This document shows positions 1 to 12,638 of a stretch of 64,000 nucleotides of DNA, one piece after another. This DNA is from Pseudomonadales bacterium. Its GTDB lineage: Bacteria; Pseudomonadota; Gammaproteobacteria; Pseudomonadales; Azotimanducaceae. Position numbers and translations under genes: made by a program. The stretch is taken from contig JAHCAL010000003.1 of the NCBI GenBank assembly GCA_019634925.1, positions 534,558 through 598,557 of the forward strand, read 5' to 3'. Each line of letters begins with the position of its first letter. The first letter of the stretch is position 1. A model generated the notes under the pieces. That model saw nothing but the letters and a program-made list of their open reading frames with translations. It was not told the DNA's origin and ran no database searches.

Positions 1-758
1 GCGAACGGATTCGCGCCGGTCGAGCCGGCCATGCGCACCGTCGACGTCGACGCGTTCTGCTCGTGGTCCGCGTGCAGCAGGAAGATCCGGTCCATGGCGC
101 GCGCGATCACCGGGTTCGGCTCGTAGTTCTCGCACGGCGTGCCGAACATCATGTAGAGGAAGTTTGCCGCGTAGTCGAGGTCGTTGCGCGGGTACATGAA
201 CGGCTGGCCGATCGAGTACTTGTAGCTCATCGCCGCGAGGGTCGGCATCTTCGCGATCAACCGGTGCGCGGTGATGCGCCGGTGCTGTTCGTTCGTGATG
301 TCGAGCGAGTCGTGATAGAAGGCCGAGAGGGCGCCGGTGACGCCGCACATCACCGCCATCGGATGCGCGTCGCGGCGGAATCCGCGGAACAGGTGCACCA
401 GCTGTTCGTGCACCATGGTGTGGCGCTTGATGGTGTCGACGAACGTGGTCTTGGCCGCGGCACTCGGCAACTCGCCGTTCAGCAACAGGTAGCAGAGTTC
501 CAGGTAGTCGGACTGTTCCGCGAGCTGTTCGATCGGATACCCGCGGTGCAGGAGCACGCCCTGGTCGCCGTCGATGTAGGTGATGGCGGAATCGCAGGAA
601 GCGGTCGAGACGAATCCGGGATCGTAGGTGAAGTAGCCGTTTGCGGTGAGCTTGCCGACGTCGATCACGGCGGGGCCAATGGTGCCATCGCGCACCGGCA
701 AGTCGATCGTCTTGCCGTCGATGGAAAGCTGGGCAGTTCTGCCCCCCGTATCGGCCAT
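1..758 (-). CDS. gltA: Citrate synthase (partial, 3' end beyond the window)
   Basis: Citrate synthase condenses acetyl-CoA and oxaloacetate at the entry to the TCA cycle. The frame reads leftward from ATG at 758 and leaves the window after about 252 of the usual ~430 residues. It contains the family blocks [29 protein letters not shown] and [20 protein letters not shown], the last carrying the first active-site histidine. The other catalytic residues of the family lie beyond the left edge. It is transcribed away from sdhCDAB, as is usual for type II gltA, but here hrpB sits between them on the same strand as gltA. A TTGACA/TATAGT promoter lies about 110 bases upstream, and a CCCGGC-CAC-GCCGGG hairpin (784-798) falls in the untranslated leader. 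Confidence 0.96.
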   Translation of the reverse strand, partial: MADTGGRTAQLSIDGKTIDLPVRDGTIGPAVIDVGKLTANGYFTYDPGFVSTASCDSAITYIDGDQGVLLHRGYPIEQLAEQSDYLELCYLLLNGELPSAAAKTTFVDTIKRHTMVHEQLVHLFRGFRRDAHPMAVMCGVTGALSAFYHDSLDITNEQHRRITAHRLIAKMPTLAAMSYKYSIGQPFMYPRNDLDYAANFLYMMFGTPCENYEPNPVIARAMDRIFLLHADHEQNASTSTVRMAGSTGANPF

Positions 759-865
759 GCGTCCTCCCGTAAGAATTCAGTGTCCCGGCCACGCCGGGCC
801 GGATCGGGGCAGTCGGCCGGTCCGGGTGCTGGTGTGGTGTTGGTATGCTGGTATAGAGCGGCGAG

Positions 866-892
866 ACTATAAACGGCCGCAAGGGTTGTCAA
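866..892 (-). promoter_or_regulatory. Probable gltA sigma-70 promoter
   Basis: On the minus strand a perfect -35 TTGACA (887-892) is followed 15 bases later by TATAGT (866-871). The spacer is short for sigma-70 but both hexamers are strong. It lies between the end of hrpB (920) and the gltA start (758), giving a leader of roughly 100 bases. Confidence 0.55.
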
Positions 893-919
893 TTCGGGAC
901 TGTCCGCGCGCGTCGGACG

Positions 920-3379
920 TCACGATCGACGCCGGCGCGGATCGGTGCGTGCAGTCGCCGGGGCACTGGTCGGGTCGTCCGGCCAGGGATGCTTCGGATA
1001 ACGCCCGCGCAGATCCTTGCGGACCTCGAAATAGGCGCTCGCCCAGAAGCTCGCGAGGTCGCGGGTGACCTGCACCGGGCGGCGCGCCGGCGACAGGAGG
1101 TGGACGACCACGGGTACGCGCCCGTCGACCACCGCCGGTGTCTTCCGCTGGCCGAACAGTTCCTGCAGCTTGACGGCGAGAACGGGCTCGTCGGCGGAAT
1201 AGTCGATCCTGATGCGCGAGCCGCTCGGCACGGCGAGGTGGGTCGGCGCGAGCGTGTCGAGCCGGTGGCGCAGTGGCTGGTCGAGGCTCGCGAGCAGCCA
1301 TTCGCCGAGCGGTTGCCCGGCGAGTTCGCCGAGTCGGGTGATACCGGTGAGATACGGTTCGAGCCAGGTCTCGAGTGTGGTCATCAGCCAGGCATCGTCG
1401 GCGGGCGGCCACGGCGCGCCGAGTGTGCGATGCAGGAGCCGCAGCCGGCCGAGCAGCTGCCGGTCAGCGTCGGACCAGGGCAATTCGCCGCGCCGCCGGA
1501 TCGCGTCCAGCAGTGCCCGAGCCGCCGCGCCTGGCGGCAGCGTCGCGAGCGGGCGCCGCTCGAGCACCAGCTCGCCCAGGGCACGGAACTCTTCACCTAC
1601 CATTCGCCCGCGGTCTTCGTCCCACTCGATGCGGGTCTGCCACTGCCGCGTCGCGGGCAGCGCGCGTTCGAGCTCCGCGGTGTCGATGGCGGCTGCGTGG
1701 AAGATCCGGGCGCCCTGCGCCTGGCCGTCCAGTTCGATGGCGACCAGCCAGGGGGCGTGGGCGAGCGGCACGTGCTCCGGCAGCCACGCCTGTCCGCCGG
1801 TCGCGAGTTTGAAGCGCCCGGTTCCGACCTGGCGGGCCACGCGGTCGGGAAAGGCGTGCGCGAGCAGGCGTGGCAGGGCGAGCAGGTTGTCCGGCTCGGG
1901 CGCGCAACCGGTGCGCGCCGCCCACAGCCGCGCCGCGCGCCACCAGCGTCCGGCAGCGCCCGGACCGGCATGCCTGGGGCGGTGCGCGATGACCTGGGCG
2001 AGGTCGGATTCGTCTCCGGGCGGCGCTTCTTCCAGCCATGCGACGATCCAGCAGGCGAGCGGCAGAGCATCCAGCGCTGCGGCGTGTTCCAGCAGGGTGG
2101 CCAGGCGTGGCTGGGTCGGCCAGCGTGCGCAGCGCCGGCCGAACGTCGTGAGCCGGTGGGTCCCGTCCAGTATGCCGAGCGTGGCGAGCAGCTGCCGGCC
2201 GCTCGCGAGCGCGGCGGCAGGCGGCGGTGTCACCCAGTCGAGGCTGCCGGGATCGGTGAGTCCCCAGCGGGCCAGTTCGAACGCGAGGCCGGCGAGATCG
2301 GTCTGCAGGATCTCGGGTTCGGCGTGGGCGGCGAGCGGTTGCTCGGCGCTCCACAACCGGTAGCAGTGCCCGGCCGCGTCGCGGCCCGCTCGCCCGCGCC
2401 GCTGGTCGGCGCTGGCCCGGTTCACGCGACGGGTTTCGAGCCGCACGAGCCCCGAGCGCGGCTGGAAGGTCGGCGCCCGCTCGAGACCCGCGTCGATCAC
2501 CACGGTGACGCCGGGCACGGTCAGGCTCGACTCCGCGATTGCGGTCGCGAGGATTACGCGGCGCGGGCCGCCGGGTGCGGCGCGCACGACCCGCTGCTGT
2601 TCGGCGAGGCCGAGCTGACCGTGCAGCGCGAGTACTTCGATCTCCGCCGGCAGTTGCGCTGCGAGCAGGCGCGCGAGCCGGCGGATCTCGGCGATGCCGG
2701 GCAGGAAGACCAGGATGTGGCCGTCGTGTACGGCAAGCGCTTCGCGCACCACTGCGGCACGGTGGGCGTCGGTGTCCGCGCGTGGGTCGGGTGGTCGATG
2801 GTGGGTCGCGACCGGCCACTGGCGACCGCCGCTCGCGATTACCGGTGCGTCGCTGCCGAGCACACGCTGCAGGGCAGCGAGGTCGAGCGTGGCCGACATC
2901 ACCAGGAGTTTCAGATCGGGTCGCAGCCCGGCCTGCGCGTCGAGTGCGAGCGCGAGTCCGAGGTCGGCATCGAGGCTGCGCTCGTGGAACTCGTCGAAGA
3001 TGATGCCGGCGACGCCCTCGAGCGCCGGGTCGTCCTGCAGCATGCGTGTCAGGATGCCCTGGGTGAGCACCTCGAGGCGGGTCGCGGCGCTCACCCGCTG
3101 CTCGCCGCGCACCCGATAGCCGACGGTCGCGCCGACCGGTTCGCTCAGCTGCTCCGCCATCCACGTGGCCGCGAGCCGGGCGGCGACTCGTCGGGGTTCG
3201 AGCATCAGCCAGCGGCCGTCGCCGGGTGGCGTTCGGTCGAGCAGTGCGAGTGGTGCGCGGGTCGTCTTGCCGGCGCCGGGTTCTGCGACTAGCAGGCAGC
3301 GGCGGTGCCGCTCGAGCGCGGCGCCGAGCGCGTCGAGGACGGCGTCGATGGGCAGGGCGGGGCGGGCGCGTGAGGGCAT
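920..3379 (-). CDS. hrpB: ATP-dependent helicase HrpB (DEAH family)
   Basis: DEAH/RHA-type RNA helicase of 819 residues, the usual length for bacterial HrpB. Visible motifs are Walker A GAGKTT (residues 35-40), DEFH in place of DEAH (129-132), motif III SATLD and motif VI QRRGRAGR; the C-terminal half matches the HrpB-specific region. I chose ATG at 3379 because the protein there begins like family members (ALPIDAVLDAL). The frame stays open upstream to 3613, but that extension is low-complexity and includes a 15-bp duplication. HrpB is a poorly characterised cytoplasmic RNA helicase thought to act on mRNA. It lies between gltA and sdhC, so it may be transcribed toward gltA; no clear promoter of its own was found. 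Confidence 0.93.
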   Translation of the reverse strand: MPSRARPALPIDAVLDALGAALERHRRCLLVAEPGAGKTTRAPLALLDRTPPGDGRWLMLEPRRVAARLAATWMAEQLSEPVGATVGYRVRGEQRVSAATRLEVLTQGILTRMLQDDPALEGVAGIIFDEFHERSLDADLGLALALDAQAGLRPDLKLLVMSATLDLAALQRVLGSDAPVIASGGRQWPVATHHRPPDPRADTDAHRAAVVREALAVHDGHILVFLPGIAEIRRLARLLAAQLPAEIEVLALHGQLGLAEQQRVVRAAPGGPRRVILATAIAESSLTVPGVTVVIDAGLERAPTFQPRSGLVRLETRRVNRASADQRRGRAGRDAAGHCYRLWSAEQPLAAHAEPEILQTDLAGLAFELARWGLTDPGSLDWVTPPPAAALASGRQLLATLGILDGTHRLTTFGRRCARWPTQPRLATLLEHAAALDALPLACWIVAWLEEAPPGDESDLAQVIAHRPRHAGPGAAGRWWRAARLWAARTGCAPEPDNLLALPRLLAHAFPDRVARQVGTGRFKLATGGQAWLPEHVPLAHAPWLVAIELDGQAQGARIFHAAAIDTAELERALPATRQWQTRIEWDEDRGRMVGEEFRALGELVLERRPLATLPPGAAARALLDAIRRRGELPWSDADRQLLGRLRLLHRTLGAPWPPADDAWLMTTLETWLEPYLTGITRLGELAGQPLGEWLLASLDQPLRHRLDTLAPTHLAVPSGSRIRIDYSADEPVLAVKLQELFGQRKTPAVVDGRVPVVVHLLSPARRPVQVTRDLASFWASAYFEVRKDLRGRYPKHPWPDDPTSAPATARTDPRRRRS

Positions 3380-3422
3380 GGTTGAACGATGCGAACCGGC
3401 GTGGACGGCGCTGCGGACCTTA

Positions 3423-3452
3423 TCATGCCGGACCATGTCATGCCGGACCATG
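3423..3452. repeat. 15-bp perfect tandem duplication upstream of hrpB
   Basis: TCATGCCGGACCATG occurs twice back to back (3423-3437, 3438-3452) with no mismatch. It lies in the hrpB/sdhC divergent spacer and would encode the repeat MVRHD MVRHD if hrpB were read from an upstream start. Confidence 0.9.
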
Positions 3453-3499
3453 CCCGTGTGCCCGCGGCCCGTTCCGCCCGGAAGGTACGCTGGCCAATC

Positions 3500-3529
3500 T
3501 TGGCAATCCGCAAGTGGCGCGACTACAAT
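3500..3529 (+). promoter_or_regulatory. Probable sdhC promoter
   Basis: TTGGCA (3500-3505) and TACAAT (3524-3529) are separated by 18 bases, about 90 bases upstream of the sdhC start. It is the best sigma-70-like site in the 239-base hrpB/sdhC spacer and would drive sdhCDAB. Confidence 0.55.
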
Positions 3530-3618
3530 GGCGCCCGCTCGAACGGCCCCCCGCCAGGCCCGCGGATCCCCTCCCGCAGACCCCCGATCCAAATCGACAG
3601 ACGGATGATGCAAGGGAC

Positions 3619-3993
3619 ATGAAGACCGAACGCCCTGTGAATTTAGCGCTGACGAAATTCAGCTTCCCGATCATGGCCATCGCCTCGATCACGCACCGCA
3701 TTACCGGTGTGCTGCTGTTCGTGGCGATCGCGTACCTGCTGTGGCTCCTCGCGCTGGCGCTCGGTTCGCCGGCCGGCTTCGCACAGGCGGCAGAACTGCT
3801 CGAAGCACCGCTGCCGAAACTCGTACTGCTCGGCGTGCTCGCCGCATTGCTGTTCCACATCCTCGCCGGCGTCAAGCACCTGGTGATGGACTTCCACCAC
3901 TGGGACACGATCGCGGCGGGGCGGCTCGCTTCGCAGGGCGTGTTCGTGCTCACGGTGATCGGCACCGTCGTCGCAGGAGCCTGGTTATGGTAA
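3619..3993 (+). CDS. sdhC: Succinate dehydrogenase cytochrome b556 subunit
   Basis: Membrane anchor of complex II (124 residues). The N-terminal [19 protein letters not shown] followed by THRITGVLL is the SdhC signature, and three hydrophobic segments (about 28-48, 65-87, 105-124) are visible. [19 protein letters not shown] contains the histidine that family knowledge assigns to heme b ligation. ATG at 3619 is chosen because the upstream extension is unlike the family. The gene overlaps sdhD: the sdhD ATG at 3987 lies four bases before the sdhC stop. First gene of the sdhCDAB operon. Confidence 0.96.
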   Translation: MKTERPVNLALTKFSFPIMAIASITHRITGVLLFVAIAYLLWLLALALGSPAGFAQAAELLEAPLPKLVLLGVLAALLFHILAGVKHLVMDFHHWDTIAAGRLASQGVFVLTVIGTVVAGAWLW

Positions 3994-4364
3994 GCAAGGT
4001 CACCAACGTCACCAGCCTGACCCGCAGCGGGCTTTCGGATTTCGTCATCCAGCGCGTCTCGGCGGTGCTCATGGCGGTCTACACGCTGTGCGTGCTCGGC
4101 TTCTTCGTCGCCAACCCGGACATGACCCACGCGCGGCTGGTGGGCTACTTCGGCTCCACGCCCATGGTCCTGTTCAGCACATTGACGGTGCTCGCGACCG
4201 CGGCGCATGCGTGGATCGGCATGTGGACGGTCGGCACCGACTACATCCGCCCGCACTATTTCGGCCGCCACCATACCGCGTTCCGGCTCACTTACCAGGC
4301 GGGCTGCCTGGGCCTGCTGTTCGTCTACGTTGCCTGGGCGCTGCAACTGTTCTGGAGCCTCTGA
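3987..4364 (+). CDS. sdhD: Succinate dehydrogenase membrane anchor subunit
   Basis: Second membrane anchor of complex II (125 residues), with [19 protein letters not shown] at the N-terminus and [16 protein letters not shown], the region that provides the second heme ligand and part of the quinone site in the family. Three hydrophobic segments are visible. ATG at 3987 overlaps the sdhC stop by 7 bases, so the two are probably translationally coupled. sdhA follows after two bases. Confidence 0.95.
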   Translation: MVSKVTNVTSLTRSGLSDFVIQRVSAVLMAVYTLCVLGFFVANPDMTHARLVGYFGSTPMVLFSTLTVLATAAHAWIGMWTVGTDYIRPHYFGRHHTAFRLTYQAGCLGLLFVYVAWALQLFWSL

Positions 4365-4366
4365 CC

Positions 4367-6154
4367 ATGGCTGGAATCAGCAAGACTCAAATCAGAAAGA
4401 TGACGTTCGACGGCGTGATCGTCGGCGGTGGCGGATCGGGCATGCGCGCGGCGCTGCAGCTCGCCCAGTCCGGTCTCAAGACGGCGGTGATCACCAAGGT
4501 CTTTCCGACCCGCTCGCACACCGTGTCCGCCCAGGGCGGCATCACCTGCGCGATCGCGAGCGACGACCCCAACGACGACTGGCGCTGGCACATGTACGAC
4601 ACCGTCAAGGGGTCGGACTACATCGGTGACCAGGACGCCATCGAATACATGTGCAGCGTCGGCCCGCAGGCGGTGTTCGAGCTCGAGCACATGGGCCTGC
4701 CGTTCTCGCGTACCGAGAGCGGGCGTATCTACCAGCGTCCGTTCGGCGGCCAGTCGAAGGACTACGGCAAGGGCGGCCAGGCGGCCCGCACCTGCGCGGC
4801 GGCCGACCGCACCGGCCACGCGCTGCTGCATACCCTTTACCAGGCCAACCTGCGCGCGAAGACCGTGTTCCTGAACGAATGGTTCGCGGTCGACCTGGTC
4901 AGGAACCAGGACGGTGCGGTGGTCGGGGTGATCGCGATCGAGATCGAGACCGGCGAGACGGTCTACGTCGAATCCAAGGCGACGGTACTCGCCACCGGTG
5001 GTGCGGGGCGGATCTATGCGAGCACGACCAACGCACACATGTGCACGGGCGACGGCGCCGGCATGGCCCTGCGCGCGGGGTTCCCGCTGCAGGACATGGA
5101 AATGTGGCAGTTCCACCCCACCGGCATCTGGGGTGCCGGCACGCTGGTGACGGAAGGCTGCCGTGGCGAAGGCGGCTACCTGATCAACAAGAACGGCGAG
5201 CGGTTCATGGAGCGCTACGCGCCGACCGCCAAGGACCTGGCCGGTCGCGACGTCGTGGCACGCTCGATGATCCTCGAGATCATCGAGGGTCGTGGCGCAG
5301 GTCCGGACGGCGACCACGTGCTGCTGAAGCTCGACCACCTCGGCGAGGACGTGCTGAACAGCCGGCTGCCGGGCATCCTGGAACTCTCGCGGACCTTCGC
5401 CCACGTGGATCCGATCAAGGAGCCGATCCCGGTGGTGCCGACCTGCCACTACATGATGGGCGGCACCCCGACCGGCGTTAACGGCCAGGCGCTCCGCCAG
5501 GATGCGGACGGCCGGGACGTCGCGGTCGACGGTCTGTACGCGGCGGGCGAAGCAGCGTGTGTATCGGTGCACGGCGCGAACCGACTCGGCGGCAACAGCC
5601 TGCTCGACCTGGTGGTGTTCGGGCGCGCGGCAGGCCTGCACATCGAAGAGGTCATGCGGCAGGGTGTGAGTTACCGGCAGGCGTCGGAATCCGATCTCGA
5701 GCGTGCGCTGACCCGCCTCAATCGCTGGAACACCTCGACCGCCGGTGAATCCGTGGCGGCTCTCAAGAAGGAACTGCAGACCGTGATGCAGAACAGCTTC
5801 GGCGTGTTCCGGACCGAGTCGCACATGCAGGAGGGCATCAGGAAACTCGCCGAGCTGCGCGAGCGCATCGGTCGTGCACATCTCGTGGACAAGAGTGCCG
5901 TGTTCAATACCGCGCGGCTGGAGGCGCTCGAGCTCGACAACCTGCTCGAGGTGGCGGAGGCCACCGCCATTGCCGCCGAGGAACGCAAGGAGAGTCGGGG
6001 CGCGCACGCGCGCGAAGACTATACCGATCGCGACGACGTCAACTGGCTCTGTCACTCGCTGTACGACCCGGTCACCCGCAAGGTCGGCAAGCGTGCGGTG
6101 AACTTCGCGCCGCGGACGGTGCCGGTGTTCGAGCCGACCGAGCGGAAGTACTGA
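4367..6154 (+). CDS. sdhA: Succinate dehydrogenase flavoprotein subunit
   Basis: 595-residue FAD subunit that oxidises succinate to fumarate. The FAD dinucleotide motif [11 protein letters not shown] starts near residue 19, and [10 protein letters not shown] carries His51, the residue that binds FAD covalently in the family. Substrate-site elements QFHPTGI, CHYMMGG and [15 protein letters not shown] are intact. ATG at 4367 comes two bases after the sdhD stop. Length and domain order are normal. It works with SdhB, which passes electrons to the quinone site in SdhC/SdhD. Confidence 0.98.
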   Translation: MAGISKTQIRKMTFDGVIVGGGGSGMRAALQLAQSGLKTAVITKVFPTRSHTVSAQGGITCAIASDDPNDDWRWHMYDTVKGSDYIGDQDAIEYMCSVGPQAVFELEHMGLPFSRTESGRIYQRPFGGQSKDYGKGGQAARTCAAADRTGHALLHTLYQANLRAKTVFLNEWFAVDLVRNQDGAVVGVIAIEIETGETVYVESKATVLATGGAGRIYASTTNAHMCTGDGAGMALRAGFPLQDMEMWQFHPTGIWGAGTLVTEGCRGEGGYLINKNGERFMERYAPTAKDLAGRDVVARSMILEIIEGRGAGPDGDHVLLKLDHLGEDVLNSRLPGILELSRTFAHVDPIKEPIPVVPTCHYMMGGTPTGVNGQALRQDADGRDVAVDGLYAAGEAACVSVHGANRLGGNSLLDLVVFGRAAGLHIEEVMRQGVSYRQASESDLERALTRLNRWNTSTAGESVAALKKELQTVMQNSFGVFRTESHMQEGIRKLAELRERIGRAHLVDKSAVFNTARLEALELDNLLEVAEATAIAAEERKESRGAHAREDYTDRDDVNWLCHSLYDPVTRKVGKRAVNFAPRTVPVFEPTERKY

Positions 6155-6184
6155 GCAAGAATTCACATCCAGGCAGAGGAAGTC

Positions 6185-6889
6185 ATGCAGGTTAGCGTCT
6201 ACCGATACAACCCCGAGGTGGATGAAGTTCCGCAGATGCGCGATATGAGCGTGGACCTGCCGCCGGGCAAGGACCTCATGGTGCTCGACGTGCTCGAACT
6301 CCTGAAGGCGCAGGACCCCACGCTCTCGTACCGGCGTTCGTGCCGCGAAGGCGTCTGCGGTTCCGACGGGATCAACATGAACGGCAGGAATGGCCTCGCC
6401 TGCATCACGCCCGTGTCCGAAGTGGCGAAGCGCGGCAAGCTGATCCTGCGACCGCTGCCGGGCCTGCCGGTGGTCCGCGACCTGATCGTGGACATGAGCC
6501 AGTTCTACGCGCAGTACGAGAAGATCAAGCCGTACCTGATCAACGACCGGCCCGCGCCCGCCCAGGAGCGCCTGCAGTCCCCGGAGGAGCGCGCCGAGCT
6601 CGACGGCCTGTACGAGTGCATCCTGTGCGCCTGCTGCTCCACCGCGTGCCCTTCGTTCTGGTGGAATCCGGACAAGTTCATCGGCCCGGCGGGCCTGCTG
6701 CAGGCCTACCGGTTCCTGGCCGACAGCCGTGATACGGCCACGGCCGAGCGCCTCGCGGAGCTGGACGACCCGTTCAGCGTGTTTCGCTGCCGCGGCATCA
6801 TGAACTGCGTCAACGTATGCCCGAAGGGACTCAACCCCACCCGCGCGATCGGCAAGATCCGGACGATGCTGCTGCAGGCCGGTACCTGA
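6185..6889 (+). CDS. sdhB: Succinate dehydrogenase iron-sulfur subunit
   Basis: 234-residue electron-transfer subunit. The [2Fe-2S] motif is CREGVCGSDGINMN...GLAC with C53, C58, D61 and C73; Asp as third ligand matches the E. coli protein. The [4Fe-4S] and [3Fe-4S] motifs are CILCACCSTACPSFWWN and CRGIMNCVNVCPKG. An AGAGGAAG ribosome-binding site precedes ATG at 6185. It ends the sdhCDAB operon; two hairpins separate it from sucA. Confidence 0.98.
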   Translation: MQVSVYRYNPEVDEVPQMRDMSVDLPPGKDLMVLDVLELLKAQDPTLSYRRSCREGVCGSDGINMNGRNGLACITPVSEVAKRGKLILRPLPGLPVVRDLIVDMSQFYAQYEKIKPYLINDRPAPAQERLQSPEERAELDGLYECILCACCSTACPSFWWNPDKFIGPAGLLQAYRFLADSRDTATAERLAELDDPFSVFRCRGIMNCVNVCPKGLNPTRAIGKIRTMLLQAGT

Positions 6890-6906
6890 ACCGGCGTCCT
6901 GTGCGC

Positions 6907-6955
6907 GTCCGGGCTTGATATATACTTGCCCGGACACCGGGGCCACGTGCCCCGG
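6907..6955. promoter_or_regulatory. Twin hairpins between sdhB and sucA, with an embedded -10-like box
   Basis: GTCCGGGC (6907-6914) pairs with GCCCGGAC (6928-6935) around a 13-base AT-rich loop containing TATACT (6921-6926). Immediately after, CCGGGGC (6937-6943) pairs with GCCCCGG (6949-6955) around CACGT. There is no U-run, so this is not a classical terminator. It may set the sdh/suc transcript ratio, or the loop may hold the sucA -10 box. Confidence 0.5.
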
Positions 6956-6988
6956 TTCGGCTGGCAACGACGCAGGCGACTATCACCG

Positions 6989-9829
6989 ATGGCTGATTCG
7001 TTCATGGAGCGGATGCGACGCAGTTCGCATCTCGACGGCAACAACCTTGCCTATGTGGAAGCGCTCTACGAGACCTTCCTGACCGACCCCAACGACGTTC
7101 CGCCCGAATGGCGGGACTACTTCGAGAAGCTCCCGCGCGTCGAAGGTGCCATCAAGGCCGACGTGCCGCACAGCACCGTGGTGCAATATTTCGAACGGCT
7201 CGGCCGCAATCGCCTGAAGGCGCGCCCGGCGCGCGAGAGCACGCGCGTCGAGAGCGCGCACGAACGCACCCAGATGCGCGTGCAGGACCTGATCGCCGCC
7301 TACCGGCACCGCGGCCACAAGAAGGCCCGGATCGATCCGCTCGGCATGATGGAACGGCCGGCCATGCCGATCCTTGACCTCGCCTACCACGGCCTGTCGC
7401 CGGCCGATCTCGAAGAGACGTTTCACACCGGCACGTTCCACTACGGCGAAGGTACCGCCAAGCTGCGCGAGCTGGTCGATGCGCTGGAACGGACCTACTG
7501 CGGCAGCATCGGCGCCGAGTACATGCACATCGTCGATGCCAGCGAACAGCTGTGGGTACAGCAGCGCCTCGAGACCGTGCGCGCGCGCCCGCGCTTCACC
7601 GCGGAACAGAAGCAGACCGTGCTCGAGCGCCTGACCGCGGCGGAAGGCCTCGAGAAATACCTGCATGGGCGTTATCCCGGCACCAAGCGGTTCGGTCTCG
7701 AAGGCGGCGAGAGCCTGATTCCCATGCTGCACGAGGCGCTGCAACGGCTGGGATCCCACGGTGTGCTGGAATCGGTGATCGGGATGGCGCATCGCGGCCG
7801 GCTCAACGTGCTGGTCAACATCCTCGGCAAGAACCCGCACCAGCTGTTCGACGAGTTCGACGGCAAGCTGCCGGAAAACGCCGACGAAGGCAGCGGCGAC
7901 GTCAAGTATCACCAGGGCTTCTCGACCAACATCATGACCTCGGGCGGCGAGATGCACCTCGCGCTTGCGTTCAATCCATCGCACCTCGAGATCGTCTGCC
8001 CGGTGGTCGAAGGCTCGGTGCGCGCGCGTCAGGATCGTCGGCGCGACTACGTGGGCGACCGGGTGGTGCCAATCCTCATCCACGGCGATGCAGCCTTCGC
8101 CGGCCAGGGCGTGGTCATGGAAACCTTCCAGATGTCGCAGACCCGCGGGTTCAAGACCGGCGGAACGATCCACGTCATCATCAACAACCAGATCGGCTTC
8201 ACCACGCACCGGCAGGACGATGCGCGTTCGACCGAGTACTGCACCGAGGTCGCGAAGATGGTGCAGGCGCCCATCTTCCATGTGAACGGCGACGATCCCG
8301 AGGCGGTCCTGTTCGTCACCCAGCTCGCGGTCGACTACCGGATGGAGTTCCGCAAGGACGTCGTCATCGACCTGGTCTGTTACCGGCGCCGCGGCCACAA
8401 CGAGGCCGAAGAGCCGATGAAGACCCAGCCACTCATGTACAAGAAGATCCGCGAACACGCGACGACCCGGTCGCTGTACGTGGACCAGCTTGCAGGTGAG
8501 GGGCTCGTGACGCAGGCCTCGGCCGAGGCGCTGGCGGAGCGCTACCGCGATACCCTCGAGGCGGGCGGCCAGGTCGCGCTCGCCATCGTGGAGCAGCCGG
8601 ATACGCGCCTGTACGTCGACTGGTCGCCGTACCTCGACAAGCACTGGACGGAGCCCGCCGACACCACGGTGCCGCTCACCATGATCCAGGAGCTGGGGCA
8701 ACGGCTCCAGGCGCTGCCGGAAGGCTTCGTGCTGCAGCGCCAGGTCGAGAAGATCCTCGAGGACCGCCACCGCATGAGCGCCGGCGCCATGCCGATCAAC
8801 TGGGGCTATGCCGAGGTGATGGCCTACGCGACGCTGATCCAGCAGGGCTACGGTGTGCGCCTGACCGGACAGGACGTCGGCGTGGGCACGTTCTCGCACC
8901 GGCACGCTTCCCTGTACAACCAGAAGGACGGCAAGCGCTGGATCCCGCTCAACCACCTGCGCGACGACGTCAATTTCGACATCTACGACAGCCTGCTCTC
9001 GGAGGAGGCCGTGCTCGCATTCGAATACGGCTATGCGACCACGGCGCCCAACGTGCTGACCATCTGGGAGGCGCAGTTCGGCGACTTCGTGAACGGCGCG
9101 CAGGTGGTGATCGACCAGTTCATCTCGAGCGGCGAGACCAAGTGGAAGCGCCTGTGCGGGCTTGCGCTGCTGCTGCCGCACGGTTACGAAGGCGCGGGCC
9201 CGGAACATTCCTCGGCGCGGCTCGAGCGCTTCCTGCAGCTCTGCGCGCAGCACAACATGCAGGTGTGTGTGCCGACCACGCCGGCGCAGGTCTTTCACAT
9301 GCTGCGTCGGCAGATCATCCGCCCGGCACGCAAACCGCTCATCGCACTGACACCGAAGAGCCTCCTGCGCCACAAGTTCGCCGTCTCGACCCTCGAGGAC
9401 CTCTGCGACGGACGGTTCCACACCGTGCTCGGTGAACAGGATGCGCTCGACCCGAAAGGCGTCGAACGACTGGTGCTGTGCAGCGGCAAGGTCTACTACG
9501 ACCTGCTCGAGATGCGCCGCGAGCGTGGCCTCGACCACGTCGCCATCGTGCGCCTCGAGCAGCTGTACCCGTTCCCGGAGGCCGAGCTCGCCGAGGTCAT
9601 CGCGCCCTATACCGCGCTGAAGGACGTGATCTGGTGCCAGGAGGAACCGATGAACCAGGGCGCCTGGTACTCGAGCCAGCACCACATGCGGCGCGTGATC
9701 CTGCAGCATTCCGACAGCCTGTATCTCGGTTACGCAGGCCGCGAACCTTTCGCCGCGCCGGCCGGCGGGCATCCCGGGATGCACACGCTCCGCCAGCAGC
9801 GGCTGGTCGAGGAAGCGCTCTCCGGCTGA
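6989..9829 (+). CDS. sucA: 2-oxoglutarate dehydrogenase E1 component
   Basis: Thiamine-diphosphate-dependent decarboxylase of the 2-oxoglutarate dehydrogenase complex (946 residues). The N-terminus MADSFMERMRRSSHLDGNNL resembles the segment that docks on the E2 core in the family. GMAHRGRLNVLVNILGKNP and GDAAFAGQGVVMETFQMS followed by TGGTIHVIINNQIGFTTH are the E1 active-site and ThDP/Mg blocks; the C-terminal transketolase-like part is complete. ATG at 6989 gives the family N-terminus; 21 further in-frame residues upstream are not family-like. sucB follows after 61 bases. Confidence 0.97.
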   Translation: MADSFMERMRRSSHLDGNNLAYVEALYETFLTDPNDVPPEWRDYFEKLPRVEGAIKADVPHSTVVQYFERLGRNRLKARPARESTRVESAHERTQMRVQDLIAAYRHRGHKKARIDPLGMMERPAMPILDLAYHGLSPADLEETFHTGTFHYGEGTAKLRELVDALERTYCGSIGAEYMHIVDASEQLWVQQRLETVRARPRFTAEQKQTVLERLTAAEGLEKYLHGRYPGTKRFGLEGGESLIPMLHEALQRLGSHGVLESVIGMAHRGRLNVLVNILGKNPHQLFDEFDGKLPENADEGSGDVKYHQGFSTNIMTSGGEMHLALAFNPSHLEIVCPVVEGSVRARQDRRRDYVGDRVVPILIHGDAAFAGQGVVMETFQMSQTRGFKTGGTIHVIINNQIGFTTHRQDDARSTEYCTEVAKMVQAPIFHVNGDDPEAVLFVTQLAVDYRMEFRKDVVIDLVCYRRRGHNEAEEPMKTQPLMYKKIREHATTRSLYVDQLAGEGLVTQASAEALAERYRDTLEAGGQVALAIVEQPDTRLYVDWSPYLDKHWTEPADTTVPLTMIQELGQRLQALPEGFVLQRQVEKILEDRHRMSAGAMPINWGYAEVMAYATLIQQGYGVRLTGQDVGVGTFSHRHASLYNQKDGKRWIPLNHLRDDVNFDIYDSLLSEEAVLAFEYGYATTAPNVLTIWEAQFGDFVNGAQVVIDQFISSGETKWKRLCGLALLLPHGYEGAGPEHSSARLERFLQLCAQHNMQVCVPTTPAQVFHMLRRQIIRPARKPLIALTPKSLLRHKFAVSTLEDLCDGRFHTVLGEQDALDPKGVERLVLCSGKVYYDLLEMRRERGLDHVAIVRLEQLYPFPEAELAEVIAPYTALKDVIWCQEEPMNQGAWYSSQHHMRRVILQHSDSLYLGYAGREPFAAPAGGHPGMHTLRQQRLVEEALSG

Positions 9830-9858
9830 GGCCCGGTACGGGGCCGGCGTTCAATCGT

Positions 9859-9876
9859 GCAGTAACGGGCAGTAAC
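9859..9876. repeat. Short repeat GCAGTAAC x2 before sucB
   Basis: GCAGTAAC at 9859-9866 and 9869-9876 (period 10 bp) in the 61-base sucA/sucB spacer, just upstream of the AAAGGA ribosome-binding site of sucB. Confidence 0.7.
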
Positions 9877-9890
9877 AGAAAGGACCTGAC

Positions 9891-12615
<2,725 letters not shown>

Positions 12616-12638
12616 GCAGAGCAACTGACAGGAAAACC

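Noticed and set aside
3380..3613. N-terminal extension of HrpB up to 3613
   Set aside because: The extension is unlike HrpB relatives, includes the 15-bp duplication, and the ATG at 3379 gives the expected length.
4325..6967. A very long open frame on the minus strand opposite sdhA/sdhB (similar ones lie opposite sucA and lpdA)
   Set aside because: It is the antisense shadow of high-G+C coding sequence. The translation is rich in Arg, His, Ala and Val without any recognisable domain, while the plus strand encodes complete, conserved TCA enzymes.
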